Shown: positions 19,566-27,658, counted from the first letter of the stretch. The stretch: 64,000 nucleotides of DNA from Lactococcus nasutitermitis (GCF_018403765.1 NZ_BOVQ01000004.1:186001-250000), one strand, 5' to 3'. Made by a program: numbers and translations. Notes: generated by a model from the sequence alone, not told the origin.

Positions 19566-19931
19566 TCAATAAAATAGAAATGATATTTTGTTTTTCTTAC
19601 TTTTTAAAGTTAATAAAGCAAGTGCGGCTAAGAGTGAAAGGATGCCAAACTGTTCAAAACTGGAAGGTGTTTGTCCTGTCTTGGGTAATAATTTTTTTGA
19701 GTTTGAAATTCTTTCATGTGAATTGGAGAGTGAAACATTTTTTTCTTGATTTTTTGTTGTGAGCGATTCGTCCGTATCATCATTTTGTGAATTTTGGGGT
19801 GGGTTTACTGGTTCGTATTTACCAACAAATCCAATGCTTCCATGAGATATTTCTCCTGATACTTCGGCATCTGCTCGAACTGGAGGAGCTACGATAAAAA
19901 ATAGAGCGAATACAATGAAAGCTTTTTTCAT
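19566..19931 (-). CDS. Small LPXTG-anchored protein of the WxL cluster (CscD-type)
   Basis: A 121-residue exported protein. It has a signal peptide (about residues 1-20, VRADAE), a short region GSIGFVGKYEPVNPP, a polar linker, and the sortase signal LPKTG followed by a membrane helix and a Lys-rich tail. Its N-terminal module resembles that of the small protein at 44555-44911. The ATG at 19931 has AGAAAGGAAG before it; the frame is open upstream but without a ribosome binding site. First gene of the first cluster, it probably gives the covalent wall anchor of the complex (known role type, inferred here). Confidence 0.82.
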   Translation of the reverse strand: MKKAFIVFALFFIVAPPVRADAEVSGEISHGSIGFVGKYEPVNPPQNSQNDDTDESLTTKNQEKNVSLSNSHERISNSKKLLPKTGQTPSSFEQFGILSLLAALALLTLKSKKNKISFLFY

Positions 19932-20180
19932 CTGCGTCTTCCTTTCTATTAAGTTTTTATTAAAAATGAAAATTGTTTTCATTTTGTGAAAAATAAGAAC
20001 TGTTCTCATTCTCCACACAATATATTTTAGCACGTCATGAAAGCTATTACAAGACATTTGTAGTTAAAAGAGTACATTGTTAGATAAAAGTAATTTGTGA
20101 GAATATTAATGTTTTTTTATATTATCTATCTGATAATCATTTTGATTGCCTATATATATGAAAAATTTCGCAAAATATGC

Positions 20181-20186
20181 TATGAT
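20181..20186 (+). promoter_or_regulatory. Extended -10 placed 7 nt before a start codon (NusG-II gene)
   Basis: TGCTATGAT supplies TGn plus TATGAT at 20181-20186. The ATG at 20194 is where transcription should begin, and no ribosome binding site is present, so a leaderless transcript is likely. Confidence 0.45.
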
Positions 20187-20193
20187 GATAATA

Positions 20194-20580
20194 ATGAAAT
20201 TTCTTAGAGATATAAGAATTAAGCCTTTCGATTTTGTGGTTGTTGTTGTGCTTTTTCTGGCTTCTTTTTCTGTGCTGGCTTTTTTGCCAAGTCAGAAAGC
20301 TGGTGCGATGGCGCAACTTCGGGTACATGGTAAAGTGGTTCGCGATTTTGATTTGAATAAAAATCAGATTTGGACTTATCGAGCAAAAGATGGCGATTAT
20401 AATAAAATTGAAGTGAGAAATGGCAAAATTGCGGTGATTAAGGCGAATTGTCGGGACCAGATTGATGTGAAGCAGGGTTTTATTTCTAAGGTTGGTCAAA
20501 CAATCGTGTGCTTGCCACATAGCTTAGTCATTCAGGTGATGAGCGGACATAAAAATAATGAGGTGGATTACAACGCATGA
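20194..20580 (+). CDS. NusG domain II-containing membrane protein
   Basis: A 128-residue protein with one N-terminal membrane segment (FDFVVVVVLFLASFSVLAF) and an extracytoplasmic NusG_II-type domain with two cysteines (about residues 90 and 109: NCRDQID, IVCLPHSLV). The family is found next to Gx transporters and polyprenyl synthases in Firmicutes, as here, but its function is not established. Its TGA overlaps the ATG of the next gene (20577-20580). No ribosome binding site precedes any candidate start; ATG codons at 20146 and 20158 are alternatives. Confidence 0.75.
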   Translation: MKFLRDIRIKPFDFVVVVVLFLASFSVLAFLPSQKAGAMAQLRVHGKVVRDFDLNKNQIWTYRAKDGDYNKIEVRNGKIAVIKANCRDQIDVKQGFISKVGQTIVCLPHSLVIQVMSGHKNNEVDYNA

Positions 20581-21107
20581 ATGTGAAAGAATATGTGTAT
20601 GTCTCGCTTTTGACTGCTGTTGCTGTTGTCATGGGGATTTTTGAGAGTTGGTTGCCACCGTTTTTTGCTTTTGCTCCGGGGGCGAAGATTGGACTGGCAA
20701 ATTTAGTGATGCTGATTGCGATTTTTACGTTGAATTGGCGAAAAGTTTGGGCAATGGAGATTTTACGCTTGCTGATTACGGCACTTTTTACAGGTTTTTC
20801 TGTTTTTATTTATTCGGCAGCGGGCGGAATTTTATCTCTTTTGATGATGTATGTGATGAAACGCTTTGGTCCAAAGTTAGTTTCATTGATTGGTGTTTCG
20901 ATTGTTGGGGGATTTTTCCATAATCTTGGGCAACTTGCGGTAGCAGCGCTTCTTGCGAAAGCGACTTCGGTCATGCTTTATTTGCCTTGGTTGGCATTTT
21001 TCGGTATGCTCGCTGGTTTTGCGATTGGGATTGGGGGAAATCAGCTGATTACACGGATTAAACCAATTCACGATTTATTTATTAAAGAAAGTAAACAATG
21101 GACGTAA
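20577..21107 (+). CDS. Gx transporter family protein (heptaprenyl diphosphate synthase component I-like)
   Basis: A 176-residue integral membrane protein with five or six hydrophobic segments and the family's Gly-rich signature (FAPGAKIGLANLVMLIA near residue 35, HNLGQLAVAALLA). It belongs to the Hpre_diP_synt_I family, now viewed as a small-molecule transporter of unknown substrate. It is translationally coupled both ways: ATGA with the NusG-II gene, and a 10-bp overlap with the polyprenyl synthase. The context suggests a link to quinone or isoprenoid metabolism (inference). Confidence 0.82.
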   Translation: MNVKEYVYVSLLTAVAVVMGIFESWLPPFFAFAPGAKIGLANLVMLIAIFTLNWRKVWAMEILRLLITALFTGFSVFIYSAAGGILSLLMMYVMKRFGPKLVSLIGVSIVGGFFHNLGQLAVAALLAKATSVMLYLPWLAFFGMLAGFAIGIGGNQLITRIKPIHDLFIKESKQWT

Positions 21108-22057
21108 AAAAGATGATTTGGGCGGATGTGCCAGAACTCGATAAAAATTTGAAAAAAGTACAGCATCTGATGAAAAGTCAGATTACTGTGAAAAATAATG
21201 AGATAAAATCAGCAATTTTTGATATTTTTGATGCAGGTGGTAAAATGTTGCGTCCTGCTTATTTGTTGCTGTTTGCTGGTTTTACTCGTCTTTCTGAGAA
21301 TGAAAAAATTGCGCTAGCGGCAAGTGTTGAAATGTTACATACGGCGACGTTGATTCATGATGATGTGATTGACAAGGCGGATACAAGACGCGGTGTGGCA
21401 ACTTTGTCGGCGCGCTATGGTTCAGAAATTGCGGTTTATGCTGGGGATTATTTGTTTGTTGCGGTTTTTAAATTGCTCTCAAAACATACGGTTGAGTTGA
21501 AAAATTTGACGAAAAATCTGGGTTCAATTGAGCGACTTCTCGGTGGTGAGTTGGGGCAGCTGAACAAGCATTTTGACTTAGAGCAGACACTTGATGATTA
21601 CATTGAAAATATTTCTGGGAAAACGGGCGAACTTTTTGCGATGGCTTCAAGTGTAGCGCTTCTTGTGGACAATCACCCACGATTGGCGAACAGTGCCTAT
21701 AAGATTGGAATGGCGATTGGGATTGCTTTTCAAATCATGGACGATTATCTGGATTATGCAAGTGATGCGGAAATTTTGGGAAAACCTGTGCTGGAAGATG
21801 TACGTCAGGGAATTTATTCCGCACCAGTACTCTTTGCTTTGCAGGAAAATCGAGAATTGGTAAGCGAAATGCTTTTGACAGAGCGTTTTGATGATTTTTA
21901 CAGTTTTGTCAAAAATTCTGAGGCTTTGACAGAGACGAAAAAGCTGGCAAAATCCTATACTGATACGGCTTTAAGCTTAATTGACAAATTACCAAAGGGT
22001 GAAAATAGAGAAATGATTTCTGAGATTACCCGACAACTTTTGGAGCGAACTTTATGA
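21098..22057 (+). CDS. Polyprenyl diphosphate synthase (trans-prenyltransferase)
   Basis: Condenses isopentenyl diphosphate units to a long prenyl diphosphate, probably for the menaquinone side chain; 319 residues, soluble. The first Asp-rich motif is [15 protein letters not shown] (about residue 85) and the second [13 protein letters not shown] (about residue 211). Product length cannot be read from the sequence. It is the third gene of a tightly coupled operon; its TGA overlaps the rsmG ATG (22054-22057). Confidence 0.9.
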   Translation: MDVKKMIWADVPELDKNLKKVQHLMKSQITVKNNEIKSAIFDIFDAGGKMLRPAYLLLFAGFTRLSENEKIALAASVEMLHTATLIHDDVIDKADTRRGVATLSARYGSEIAVYAGDYLFVAVFKLLSKHTVELKNLTKNLGSIERLLGGELGQLNKHFDLEQTLDDYIENISGKTGELFAMASSVALLVDNHPRLANSAYKIGMAIGIAFQIMDDYLDYASDAEILGKPVLEDVRQGIYSAPVLFALQENRELVSEMLLTERFDDFYSFVKNSEALTETKKLAKSYTDTALSLIDKLPKGENREMISEITRQLLERTL

Positions 22058-22770
22058 CAGCTGAGGAATTTTACAAGGAGCTTGCGAGCTTTAATATTTT
22101 TTTAACAGACTTGCAAAAAGCTCAATTTGAGCGCTATTTTGAGCTGTTGGTTGACTGGAATGAAAAGATAAATTTGACAGCCATTACGGAGAAATCTGAG
22201 GTTTATTTGAAACATTTTTACGATTCTGTGGCGCCGATTTTGTATGGTTGTGTTTTTGATAGTTCTGTCAAAATTCTTGATATCGGCGCCGGTGCTGGTT
22301 TTCCGAGTTTGCCAATGAAAATTTTATTTCCGGATTTGCAGGTGACAATTATTGACTCGCTCAACAAGCGAATTATTTTTTTGACAGAACTGTCAAAAAT
22401 GTTGGGGCTGGAAAATGTGACACTTTTGCATGGACGGGCGGAAGATTTTGGTCAAAATCCACTTTATCGTGAACAATTTGACCTCGTAACGGCACGTGCT
22501 GTGGCACGACTTTCTGTTTTATCTGAATTGACACTTCCATTCTTGAAAAAAAATGGACAACTTCTCTCACTCAAAGCCAGTCAATTTGAGGAAGAATTGT
22601 CAGATGCAAAACGGGCGATTGCTGTGCTCGGGGCAAAATTCGACCGCGAAATTGCTTACGAATTGCCAAATGGCGACGAGCGACACATCGCCGTCATCAC
22701 AAAGAAAAAAGAAACACCAAAAAAATACCCGCGAAAAGCGGGTACACCGAATAAACAACCAATTCATTAA
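22054..22770 (+). CDS. rsmG: 16S rRNA (guanine-527-N7)-methyltransferase
   Basis: Methylates 16S rRNA G527 with S-adenosylmethionine; 238 residues. Family start ([14 protein letters not shown]), [18 protein letters not shown], and the SAM-binding motif [17 protein letters not shown] (about residue 75), then VTARAVA. The gene holds two copies of the dispersed palindrome (22253-22274 and 22378-22399); the second encodes FLTELSK. A small GC hairpin (ACCCGC GAAAA GCGGGT) is near its 3' end. It is last in the coupled operon and is followed by a terminator. Confidence 0.95.
   Translation: MTAEEFYKELASFNIFLTDLQKAQFERYFELLVDWNEKINLTAITEKSEVYLKHFYDSVAPILYGCVFDSSVKILDIGAGAGFPSLPMKILFPDLQVTIIDSLNKRIIFLTELSKMLGLENVTLLHGRAEDFGQNPLYREQFDLVTARAVARLSVLSELTLPFLKKNGQLLSLKASQFEEELSDAKRAIAVLGAKFDREIAYELPNGDERHIAVITKKKETPKKYPRKAGTPNKQPIH
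22253..22274. repeat. TTTTTGACAG palindrome, copy 2 (18/20, inside rsmG)
   Basis: Left arm TTTTTGATAG, centre TT, right arm CTGTCAAAAT. It is read through as FDSSVKI. Confidence 0.6.
22378..22399. repeat. TTTTTGACAG palindrome, copy 3 (perfect, inside rsmG)
   Basis: 20 of 20 arm positions with centre AA. It encodes FLTELSK in the rsmG frame, 125 bp after copy 2. Confidence 0.85.
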
Positions 22771-22791
22771 AAACGATTTAAAAATCGTTTT
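22770..22791 (+). terminator. Terminator of the rsmG operon
   Basis: Stem AAAACGAT/ATCGTTTT with a TTAAAA loop directly after the rsmG stop, followed by a T tract. Confidence 0.75.
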
Positions 22792-22958
22792 TTTATTTGC
22801 CATTTTTTTGTCAGATTGGAAACAAGGACAGAAATCGAATAAATGTTCGATATAATCTGGAAAGCAGATTGTACTACTTCTTTTATCACAGCCTTCATAT
22901 CACAGTGAATCTAAAAGTTTTCTTTTTTAAATCAAAAAGAACTCTTTAAAAAGCACAA

Positions 22959-22992
22959 ACAAAAACCGTAAAGTGATATTTACGGTTTTTGT
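22959..22992 (-). terminator. Terminator downstream of the LPXTG remnant
   Basis: Perfect stem of about 13 bp, ACAAAAACCGTAA with TTACGGTTTTTGT. It lies 28 bp after the remnant's stop on the minus strand and could work in both directions. Confidence 0.75.
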
Positions 22993-23019
22993 ATTATTTT
23001 TCAAATCAAGTGGCTAAAA

Positions 23020-23412
23020 TTAAATGCCTTCAAATTCTTTACGTCTACGTAAACTGAGTGTAAGGATTCCAAGAAGTGTAGCTCCAGCAATCAAAGCAAA
23101 TCCTGCTTCTATTGCTTCATTATTACTTTCAGAATCTCCAGTAACAGGTAAATTTGTACTTACTTTACTAACATTGGAATTTGCTGGTACATAGTACAGA
23201 AGTGCACTCTTAGAAGCATCTCCCCCAAAAGTAGCCGGAGTGTTTAAAGAAACATTAGTTTTACCACGGTTGTTACTTAAATCAGTAGCTCCAGTTGCGC
23301 CTGTGGCACCCTTGATGTTACCAATCTTATTCCAGTTTGAACCATCCCATTGGTAGATGTCGAAAGTATCGCTGTCAAGATAAATCTCACCTACGTCTTT
23401 ACCTATTTTGGC
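23020..23412 (-). pseudogene. Remnant of a collagen-like LPXTG cell-wall protein (C-terminal part only)
   Basis: An open frame of 130 codons without any Met codon, bounded upstream by an in-frame TAA (23413-23415). Translation gives EIYLDSDTFDIYQWDGSNW, a collagen-like GATGATGAT run, a linker, the sortase signal LPVTGD, a membrane helix and the basic tail LRRRKEF. The promoter, signal peptide and N-terminal repeats are missing, so only the anchor end survives, still followed by its terminator. Most likely a deletion removed the 5' part; a programmed or recombinational silent cassette is less likely. Confidence 0.8.
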
Positions 23413-23516
23413 TTATAATTCAACTCTATTTTAAATGATAGACTTTAAAATTTGATTTTCTCTTCTCTCAATTTTTCCATCTAAGTAACTGTTACTTTGA
23501 TTTAACCATAATAAAA

Positions 23517-23555
23517 CTCCCCATATTTCTGGATTTTAATCCAAGTTATGGGGAG
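23517..23555 (-). terminator. Terminator of the 31-codon gene
   Basis: Outer stem CTCCCCAT/ATGGGGAG (23517-23524 with 23548-23555) with an inner GGATT/AATCC stem; on the minus strand TTTTATTATG follows. It lies 11 bp after the small gene's stop. Confidence 0.7.
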
Positions 23556-23565
23556 CATTATAATC

Positions 23566-23661
23566 TTACTTTTTATAAATCATTGTTAATTTCATTGTTC
23601 TCTGATTAAGATGAAAAAGATAACCATTAATTTTAATAAGCGTTTCTGTGTTTTTAGACAT
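23566..23661 (-). CDS. Small basic peptide of 31 residues, function unknown
   Basis: A short frame beginning MSKNTETLIKINGYLFHLNQ and ending TMIYKK, net basic, with no membrane segment or obvious leader motif. Support is all from context: GAAAGGAAGAATAGAA ribosome binding site, a promoter 92-120 bp upstream (TTGACA, 17 bp, TAGGAT) and its own terminator, so it is a complete small transcription unit. It is not an obvious bacteriocin (no double-Gly leader) or toxin. It could also be the 5' end of a decayed gene, although the terminator argues against that. It lies between ceo and the LPXTG remnant. Confidence 0.5.
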   Translation of the reverse strand: MSKNTETLIKINGYLFHLNQRTMKLTMIYKK

Positions 23662-23752
23662 TTCTATTCTTCCTTTCACAAAATTGTAAATCTCATTTTG
23701 CGAAAAGTGTATTCCTCTAAAACAGTTAACTCATGACAAAACCTACATTCTT

Positions 23753-23781
23753 ATCCTAACACTAATAACATAACTTGTCAA
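23753..23781 (-). promoter_or_regulatory. Promoter of the 31-codon gene
   Basis: Minus-strand TTGACA (23781-23776), a 17-bp spacer and TAGGAT (23758-23753). The predicted leader is about 85 nt. It begins just after the ceo stop codon. Confidence 0.55.
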
Positions 23782-23799
23782 ATTAAATTGTAAATATAA

Positions 23800-24738
23800 T
23801 TAAGATGGTTCTATCATTTCTTTAAAGATAGTGATGTCTTGCTTAAATACGTGTTGACTAAACTGTTTACTTAGTATTTTGCTAACATTTCGATAAGCAA
23901 GAGAAGGTGTATTCGGAACGACATAATGGTAAACTCCATGTTCTTGATAGATGGGATGACTGATAGACATCGTATGATTTCCTTGGATGGCGTTTCCTGC
24001 ATCCGCCGCAATATCAATAATGAAAGTCCCTTTTTTGAGTTTACTCTGCTCTATCAAAGAAATTATAGGTTCTCCATTATCTCCTACTTCTATACCATTG
24101 ATAATAACATCATAATCCGCCATTGTTTCCTTAAACAATGGTAATGTTCGGCGATAAAACATTCGTAGATTTGAAGAAAACTTTGAAACTGCCTGAAAAG
24201 CTCCCTGAGAAACATTCCCTGAGCCCAAGACTGCAATGTGCGTAGTATCATCAGGAATAATACCAAAATTTTGAAAAGCGTGGAATGTACCCGAAAGTCC
24301 TGCAAAAAAGCTATTTCTAAAAAGCATATCTCTAGGAATATTTTTAGCAGGAAAATTCTTATTTTTGTAAAATACTTGTGGAGATTGACTATCTAAATCA
24401 ACAACAATTAAATTTTTAGGATAAGCTTGTGTTTTCATGAAAGATTTTCCTGAACCGTAGGGATGAATCCAGCCAATAATCATCTGCCCTGGTCGAATAA
24501 AATCATAATCAGCTGGCTGAATCAGCTTTAACGAAAAAATACCTTCAGAATGTTCATAGACTTCTTTCCTTGATACAATCTGACAGCCTGCTTTTTCATA
24601 ATCACTGTCAGGAATATCCAACTGTTTTCCAAAGCCCGATTCAATATACAACTTATTTTCAAAGTTTTTAATGTCCTCAGGTAGCAACGCAACACGTTTT
24701 TCATCTGGAAAATCAGATTTAACGAATCCTAAAATCAT
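23800..24738 (-). CDS. ceo: N5-(carboxyethyl)ornithine synthase
   Basis: NADPH-dependent enzyme that condenses pyruvate with ornithine (or lysine) to N-carboxyethyl amino acids; 312 residues, as in the known L. lactis K1 enzyme, which belongs to the alanine dehydrogenase superfamily. Visible matches: FSLKLIQPADYDFIRPGQMIIGW, the Rossmann motif VLGSGNVSQGAF (about residue 173), IDIAADAGNAIQG and YHYVVPNTPSLAYRNVS. The strong ribosome binding site AAAGGAGGATTATCAAA fixes the start. In strain K1 ceo lies on the nisin-sucrose transposon; here it is alone in an accessory segment without transposon genes. Plain alanine dehydrogenase is less likely given the close family resemblance. Confidence 0.88.
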   Translation of the reverse strand: MILGFVKSDFPDEKRVALLPEDIKNFENKLYIESGFGKQLDIPDSDYEKAGCQIVSRKEVYEHSEGIFSLKLIQPADYDFIRPGQMIIGWIHPYGSGKSFMKTQAYPKNLIVVDLDSQSPQVFYKNKNFPAKNIPRDMLFRNSFFAGLSGTFHAFQNFGIIPDDTTHIAVLGSGNVSQGAFQAVSKFSSNLRMFYRRTLPLFKETMADYDVIINGIEVGDNGEPIISLIEQSKLKKGTFIIDIAADAGNAIQGNHTMSISHPIYQEHGVYHYVVPNTPSLAYRNVSKILSKQFSQHVFKQDITIFKEMIEPS

Positions 24739-24887
24739 TTTGATAATCCTCCTTTTTTATTTGGGATATAGTACCAAACATTAACATAATGAAAGGCTTT
24801 CCCTTCCTTGTTATAACACTTTTCCAACTATAAGGCAAATTCACCCTTGAAATAGTTGAGTTTGTCGTTTATAGAATAAAAATAAAA

Positions 24888-24901
24888 CACCCCGAAGGGC
24901 G
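24888..24901 (-). terminator. Terminator of the hypothetical membrane protein gene
   Basis: A compact GC hairpin (CGCCC TTC GGGGTG read on the minus strand) followed by TTTTATTTTTATT. Confidence 0.65.
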
Positions 24902-24951
24902 AAATATCTCCAAAAATAAATATATGTTGAACGACATTAATTTATGTCTAA

Positions 24952-25569
24952 TTATTTAACATTCCCCCATTTTACATTCCCATATTTCAAAAAATAAGGT
25001 GCTCCTCCATAAGAGGGATAATTCACATGATAAATAATTGTTTCTCCTGCTTTAATTGGCTCAGCATTCGTTAAGATATCAGGTGTTGTGCTATCACCAT
25101 TGCTGAGTTCGTTTCCATACTTATCTGAAAATGAAAACAAGTCATACATACTTTGAAAGTCGAGTGCTCGTTTTTTTGAAGCAGTTATTTTGATAGAGAC
25201 ATTTTCAGTCGCTCCAAATTTATCAGCTTTCCCTTGGGTAATTGATAGAACACCTACTTTATATCCCTTATTAAAGGTCACCATTGTTCCCAATTTTACC
25301 GTGGTCTTACCAGCTGCATGAGGATGTGCGTCAAATAAAGGACTAACAGCACTACTTGCAGGTATCTTTACAAATCCTTGCCTAGTCCCGCCTAATTCAT
25401 AGCCAAAATGTCCTGCAACGAGTTCAATAGCTCCTACCATTATTAGACTTATTACAAGGATAAAAAAAATAAAAATTACGGAAATACGTCCTGAATGCGT
25501 TTTCCCAGTTCTTGATTTTTTATGTTTTTTACTAATAATAATCGGATTATCTACCTGTTTATTACTCAT
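24952..25569 (-). CDS. Hypothetical membrane-anchored extracytoplasmic protein
   Basis: I do not recognise a named family. The 205-residue product has a basic cytoplasmic start (residues 1-28), one strong membrane helix (about residues 29-52) and an extracytoplasmic beta-rich part. The latter (VKLGTMVTFNKGYKVGVLSI; AEPIKAGETIIYHVNYP) resembles immunoglobulin-like DUF4352-type domains. There are no cysteines and no wall-sorting signal. It is a single gene with its own terminator, between ceo and pyrF. The start has GAAGG before it. Confidence 0.65.
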   Translation of the reverse strand: MSNKQVDNPIIISKKHKKSRTGKTHSGRISVIFIFFILVISLIMVGAIELVAGHFGYELGGTRQGFVKIPASSAVSPLFDAHPHAAGKTTVKLGTMVTFNKGYKVGVLSITQGKADKFGATENVSIKITASKKRALDFQSMYDLFSFSDKYGNELSNGDSTTPDILTNAEPIKAGETIIYHVNYPSYGGAPYFLKYGNVKWGNVK

Positions 25570-25695
25570 TTATGCCTTCTCACTTTTTCATATTCAAGCA
25601 AAATGATACTTGCTTATATCAAAATTATATCAAAATAATACTTTTTTGTTAATAAATGAAACTTTTATAAATTTATTTCTCTTTGCCTATTATAA

Positions 25696-25730
25696 AAAAA
25701 TAATCTGCAATAATTTTGCGGATTATTTTT
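25696..25730 (-). terminator. Terminator of pyrF
   Basis: A 15-bp stem AAAAATAATCTGCAA with TTGCGGATTATTTTT (one mismatch), beyond the pyrF stop, ending in a long T run. Confidence 0.8.
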
Positions 25731-25764
25731 TTACTCATTAAGTCACAATATAATGTGCTTTCTT

Positions 25765-26484
25765 TTATTTCCTTTGCCATTCATTTTTGATGTTTTGATA
25801 GGCGATAACTGGATTTTCTGCCTGTGTAATCGGACGTCCGACAACAATGTAGTCAGAGCCAATTTCTCGTGCGGCGCTTGGTGTCATGACGCGTTTTTGG
25901 TCGCCAACGGCACTTCCAGCTGGACGTATGCCTGGTGTTAAGCAGATAAAGTCTTGATTGGTCGCTGATTTGATGAGCGCCACTTCTTGTGCACTACAGA
26001 CGACACCGTCAAGTCCCGCTTCAGCCGTCAGCTGTGCATAATGAACAACGGATTCTTGCAAACTCGTCTGGATATTTTGGTCACGCTGCATGATTGCTTC
26101 GCTCGTTGAGGTAAGTTGGGTCACGGCAATCAACTTCGGAACTGCTTTTCCTGCGGGAGTTCCCATAGTAAGTCCTTCACGCGCGGCTGCCATCATCTCG
26201 CGTCCACCTGCTGCATGCACATTTGTCATGTCAACACCCAGATCTGCCAGCACTTTCATCGCTGACTGGACAGTATTTGGAATGTCGTGAAGTTTCAGGT
26301 CAAGGAAAACACTATGTCCTTGTGCTTTGACGTATTCAACAACGGCAGGTCCTGCACTATAATACAACTCCATTCCGATTTTTACATAGAGTTTTTCATT
26401 TTCGTCAAATTTGGCAAGAAAATTTTTGACATCATCAAAGGTCGGAAAATCAAGTGCGATGATTGGTCTAGGTTCATAAGTCAT
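25765..26484 (-). CDS. pyrF: Orotidine 5'-phosphate decarboxylase
   Basis: Last step of UMP synthesis; 239 residues. Family motifs: [12 protein letters not shown], the catalytic Asp-Lys-Asp array [13 protein letters not shown] (about residue 60), and [21 protein letters not shown] with the phosphate-binding loop. ATG at 26484 follows AAAGGAGATTTAT; an in-frame ATG at 26508 is rejected. In L. lactis pyrF follows pyrK-pyrD directly; here four unrelated genes intervene and no PyrR box was found before this gene, so its control may differ. Confidence 0.96.
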   Translation of the reverse strand: MTYEPRPIIALDFPTFDDVKNFLAKFDENEKLYVKIGMELYYSAGPAVVEYVKAQGHSVFLDLKLHDIPNTVQSAMKVLADLGVDMTNVHAAGGREMMAAAREGLTMGTPAGKAVPKLIAVTQLTSTSEAIMQRDQNIQTSLQESVVHYAQLTAEAGLDGVVCSAQEVALIKSATNQDFICLTPGIRPAGSAVGDQKRVMTPSAAREIGSDYIVVGRPITQAENPVIAYQNIKNEWQRK

Positions 26485-26508
26485 ATAAATCTCCTTTATT
26501 TTTAACAT

Positions 26509-27084
26509 TCATTTTCGTTTTCGCGAGGCTTTCAAAAAGCCTCCTTTTGCTGTAATATCTGATTTGACAGACTTGTAAATCCGTTCTTTGCCTGCACCGA
26601 AGTACTCTAAGCTGTCAAAATTCCCCCAGTCAATGTTATCATTTTTGACAAGACTGTCAGAAATATAGCGCTCGGTAATTTTGACAAAAAGGTGCTTCAC
26701 ACCGTCTATTTCGAGGATTTTGTCAATCTTGCCAATGATGCTCAGCAAGCCATTTTCAAGGATTGGCACATCGTCAATCTCTGTCAAAATCGCCCCCTGC
26801 TCTGTCAAATTTGACAGCTTTGTCCGACGGCTCACAAGCCCCGCAATATCAGACAAAAGTCCGTCATTTTCTGACAAATAATTGATAGACAGTTTCGTCC
26901 CTTCTGTCAGCTCTGACGCCGTTTGTCCGTCTGCGCCAATTCCCATGACAAGTCGGTCATTCAGCATGTAAGACGAGCTGTAAGTCGTCGCGAGGATTTC
27001 GCCCGTTTTTGACAGCTTTGTCAAAGCAATAAATACTGGAAATCCTGCGTAAAACATTGGGCTGTCAAATTTTATTTTCGTCAT
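26509..27084 (-). CDS. Flavin reductase-like (flavoredoxin family) protein
   Basis: A 191-residue FMN-binding protein of the DIM6/NTAB flavin-reductase-like family: KFDSPMFYAGFPVFIALT, then ILATTYSSSYMLNDRLVMGIG (the FMN-binding strand pair, about residues 30-50). Its substrate is unknown. Two degenerate copies of the dispersed palindrome lie inside the gene (26642-26663, 27006-27027), and the coding strand is rich in TTTGACAG-like words. It ends 24 bp before pyrF and starts 8 bp after the acetyltransferase stop, so it belongs to the same transcript. Confidence 0.8.
   Translation of the reverse strand: MTKIKFDSPMFYAGFPVFIALTKLSKTGEILATTYSSSYMLNDRLVMGIGADGQTASELTEGTKLSINYLSENDGLLSDIAGLVSRRTKLSNLTEQGAILTEIDDVPILENGLLSIIGKIDKILEIDGVKHLFVKITERYISDSLVKNDNIDWGNFDSLEYFGAGKERIYKSVKSDITAKGGFLKASRKRK
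26642..26663. repeat. TTTTTGACAG palindrome, copy 4 (18/20, intragenic)
   Basis: TTTTTGACAA, centre GA, CTGTCAGAAA, inside the flavin-reductase-like gene, where it is read as SDSLVKN. Confidence 0.5.
27006..27027. repeat. TTTTTGACAG palindrome, copy 5 (17/20, intragenic)
   Basis: TTTTTGACAG, centre CT, TTGTCAAAGC; read as ALTKLSK in the flavin-reductase-like frame. Confidence 0.5.
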
Positions 27085-27092
27085 TTTCTACC

Positions 27093-27593
27093 TCATTTAC
27101 TTTCTTTAGTAAATCCATAAATATAGCAGTCTCCATCAATCCCATCCCAGTTTTTCAGCAATCCTTCACGCTGAAAACCACATTTTTCCAAGAGCTTTTG
27201 CGAGGGCAGATTTTCAGGATTGACATAAGCGCTCAATCGTGCCAAGCGCCATTCTACAAAAGCTCTTTGCAAAAACGCCTGTAAAATCCGTGTTCCAAAG
27301 CCCTGCTGTCGCACTTCAGGTGCAATGATATAATCAATCTCTGCTCGTTGGAATCGCGTATCATAGCGTTTCAGCGAAATAAATCCCAGAAAATGCACGC
27401 CGTCAAAAGCCAGATAACGCACGCCGATTTTTTCTGTCCGCCAATTCAAATTTTCCGCAATCACGTCAGCAACTTCCTGTTCCGATTGTGACGGCGCACG
27501 TCCAAAATAGCGCATGGAACTTTTATCCTGATAAAGTCTGTAAAGCAGTGCCACATCTGCTTCTGTAATCTCCCGTAAATCAATTTTCCTCAT
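27093..27593 (-). CDS. GNAT family N-acetyltransferase (RimJ/RimL-like)
   Basis: A 166-residue acetyl-CoA-dependent acetyltransferase. The core motif is EIDYIIAPEVRQQGFGTRILQAFL (acetyl-CoA binding Q/R-x-x-G-x-G/A, about residues 108-125), and the tail NLPSQKLLEKCGFQREGLLK is typical of RimJ/RimL-like members. The substrate cannot be told. It is followed closely by the flavin-reductase-like gene and pyrF. Confidence 0.88.
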   Translation of the reverse strand: MRKIDLREITEADVALLYRLYQDKSSMRYFGRAPSQSEQEVADVIAENLNWRTEKIGVRYLAFDGVHFLGFISLKRYDTRFQRAEIDYIIAPEVRQQGFGTRILQAFLQRAFVEWRLARLSAYVNPENLPSQKLLEKCGFQREGLLKNWDGIDGDCYIYGFTKESK

Positions 27594-27609
27594 TTTTTAT
27601 CCCCATAAA

Positions 27610-27631
27610 TTTTTGACAGTTCTGTCAAAAA
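27610..27631. repeat. TTTTTGACAG palindrome, copy 6 (perfect)
   Basis: 20 of 20 arm positions, centre TT, in the gap between the HAD and GNAT genes and paired with copy 7, 49 bp away. Confidence 0.85.
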
Positions 27632-27658
27632 TTTTTCTAGCCTATTTAGACTTCAATT

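Noticed and set aside
22836-22856. LexA-like word CGAATAAATGTTCG next to TATAAT
   Set aside because: One mismatch to the GAAC-N4-GTTC core, no -35 and no gene downstream in that direction; lactococci do not use a classical LexA. Likely chance.
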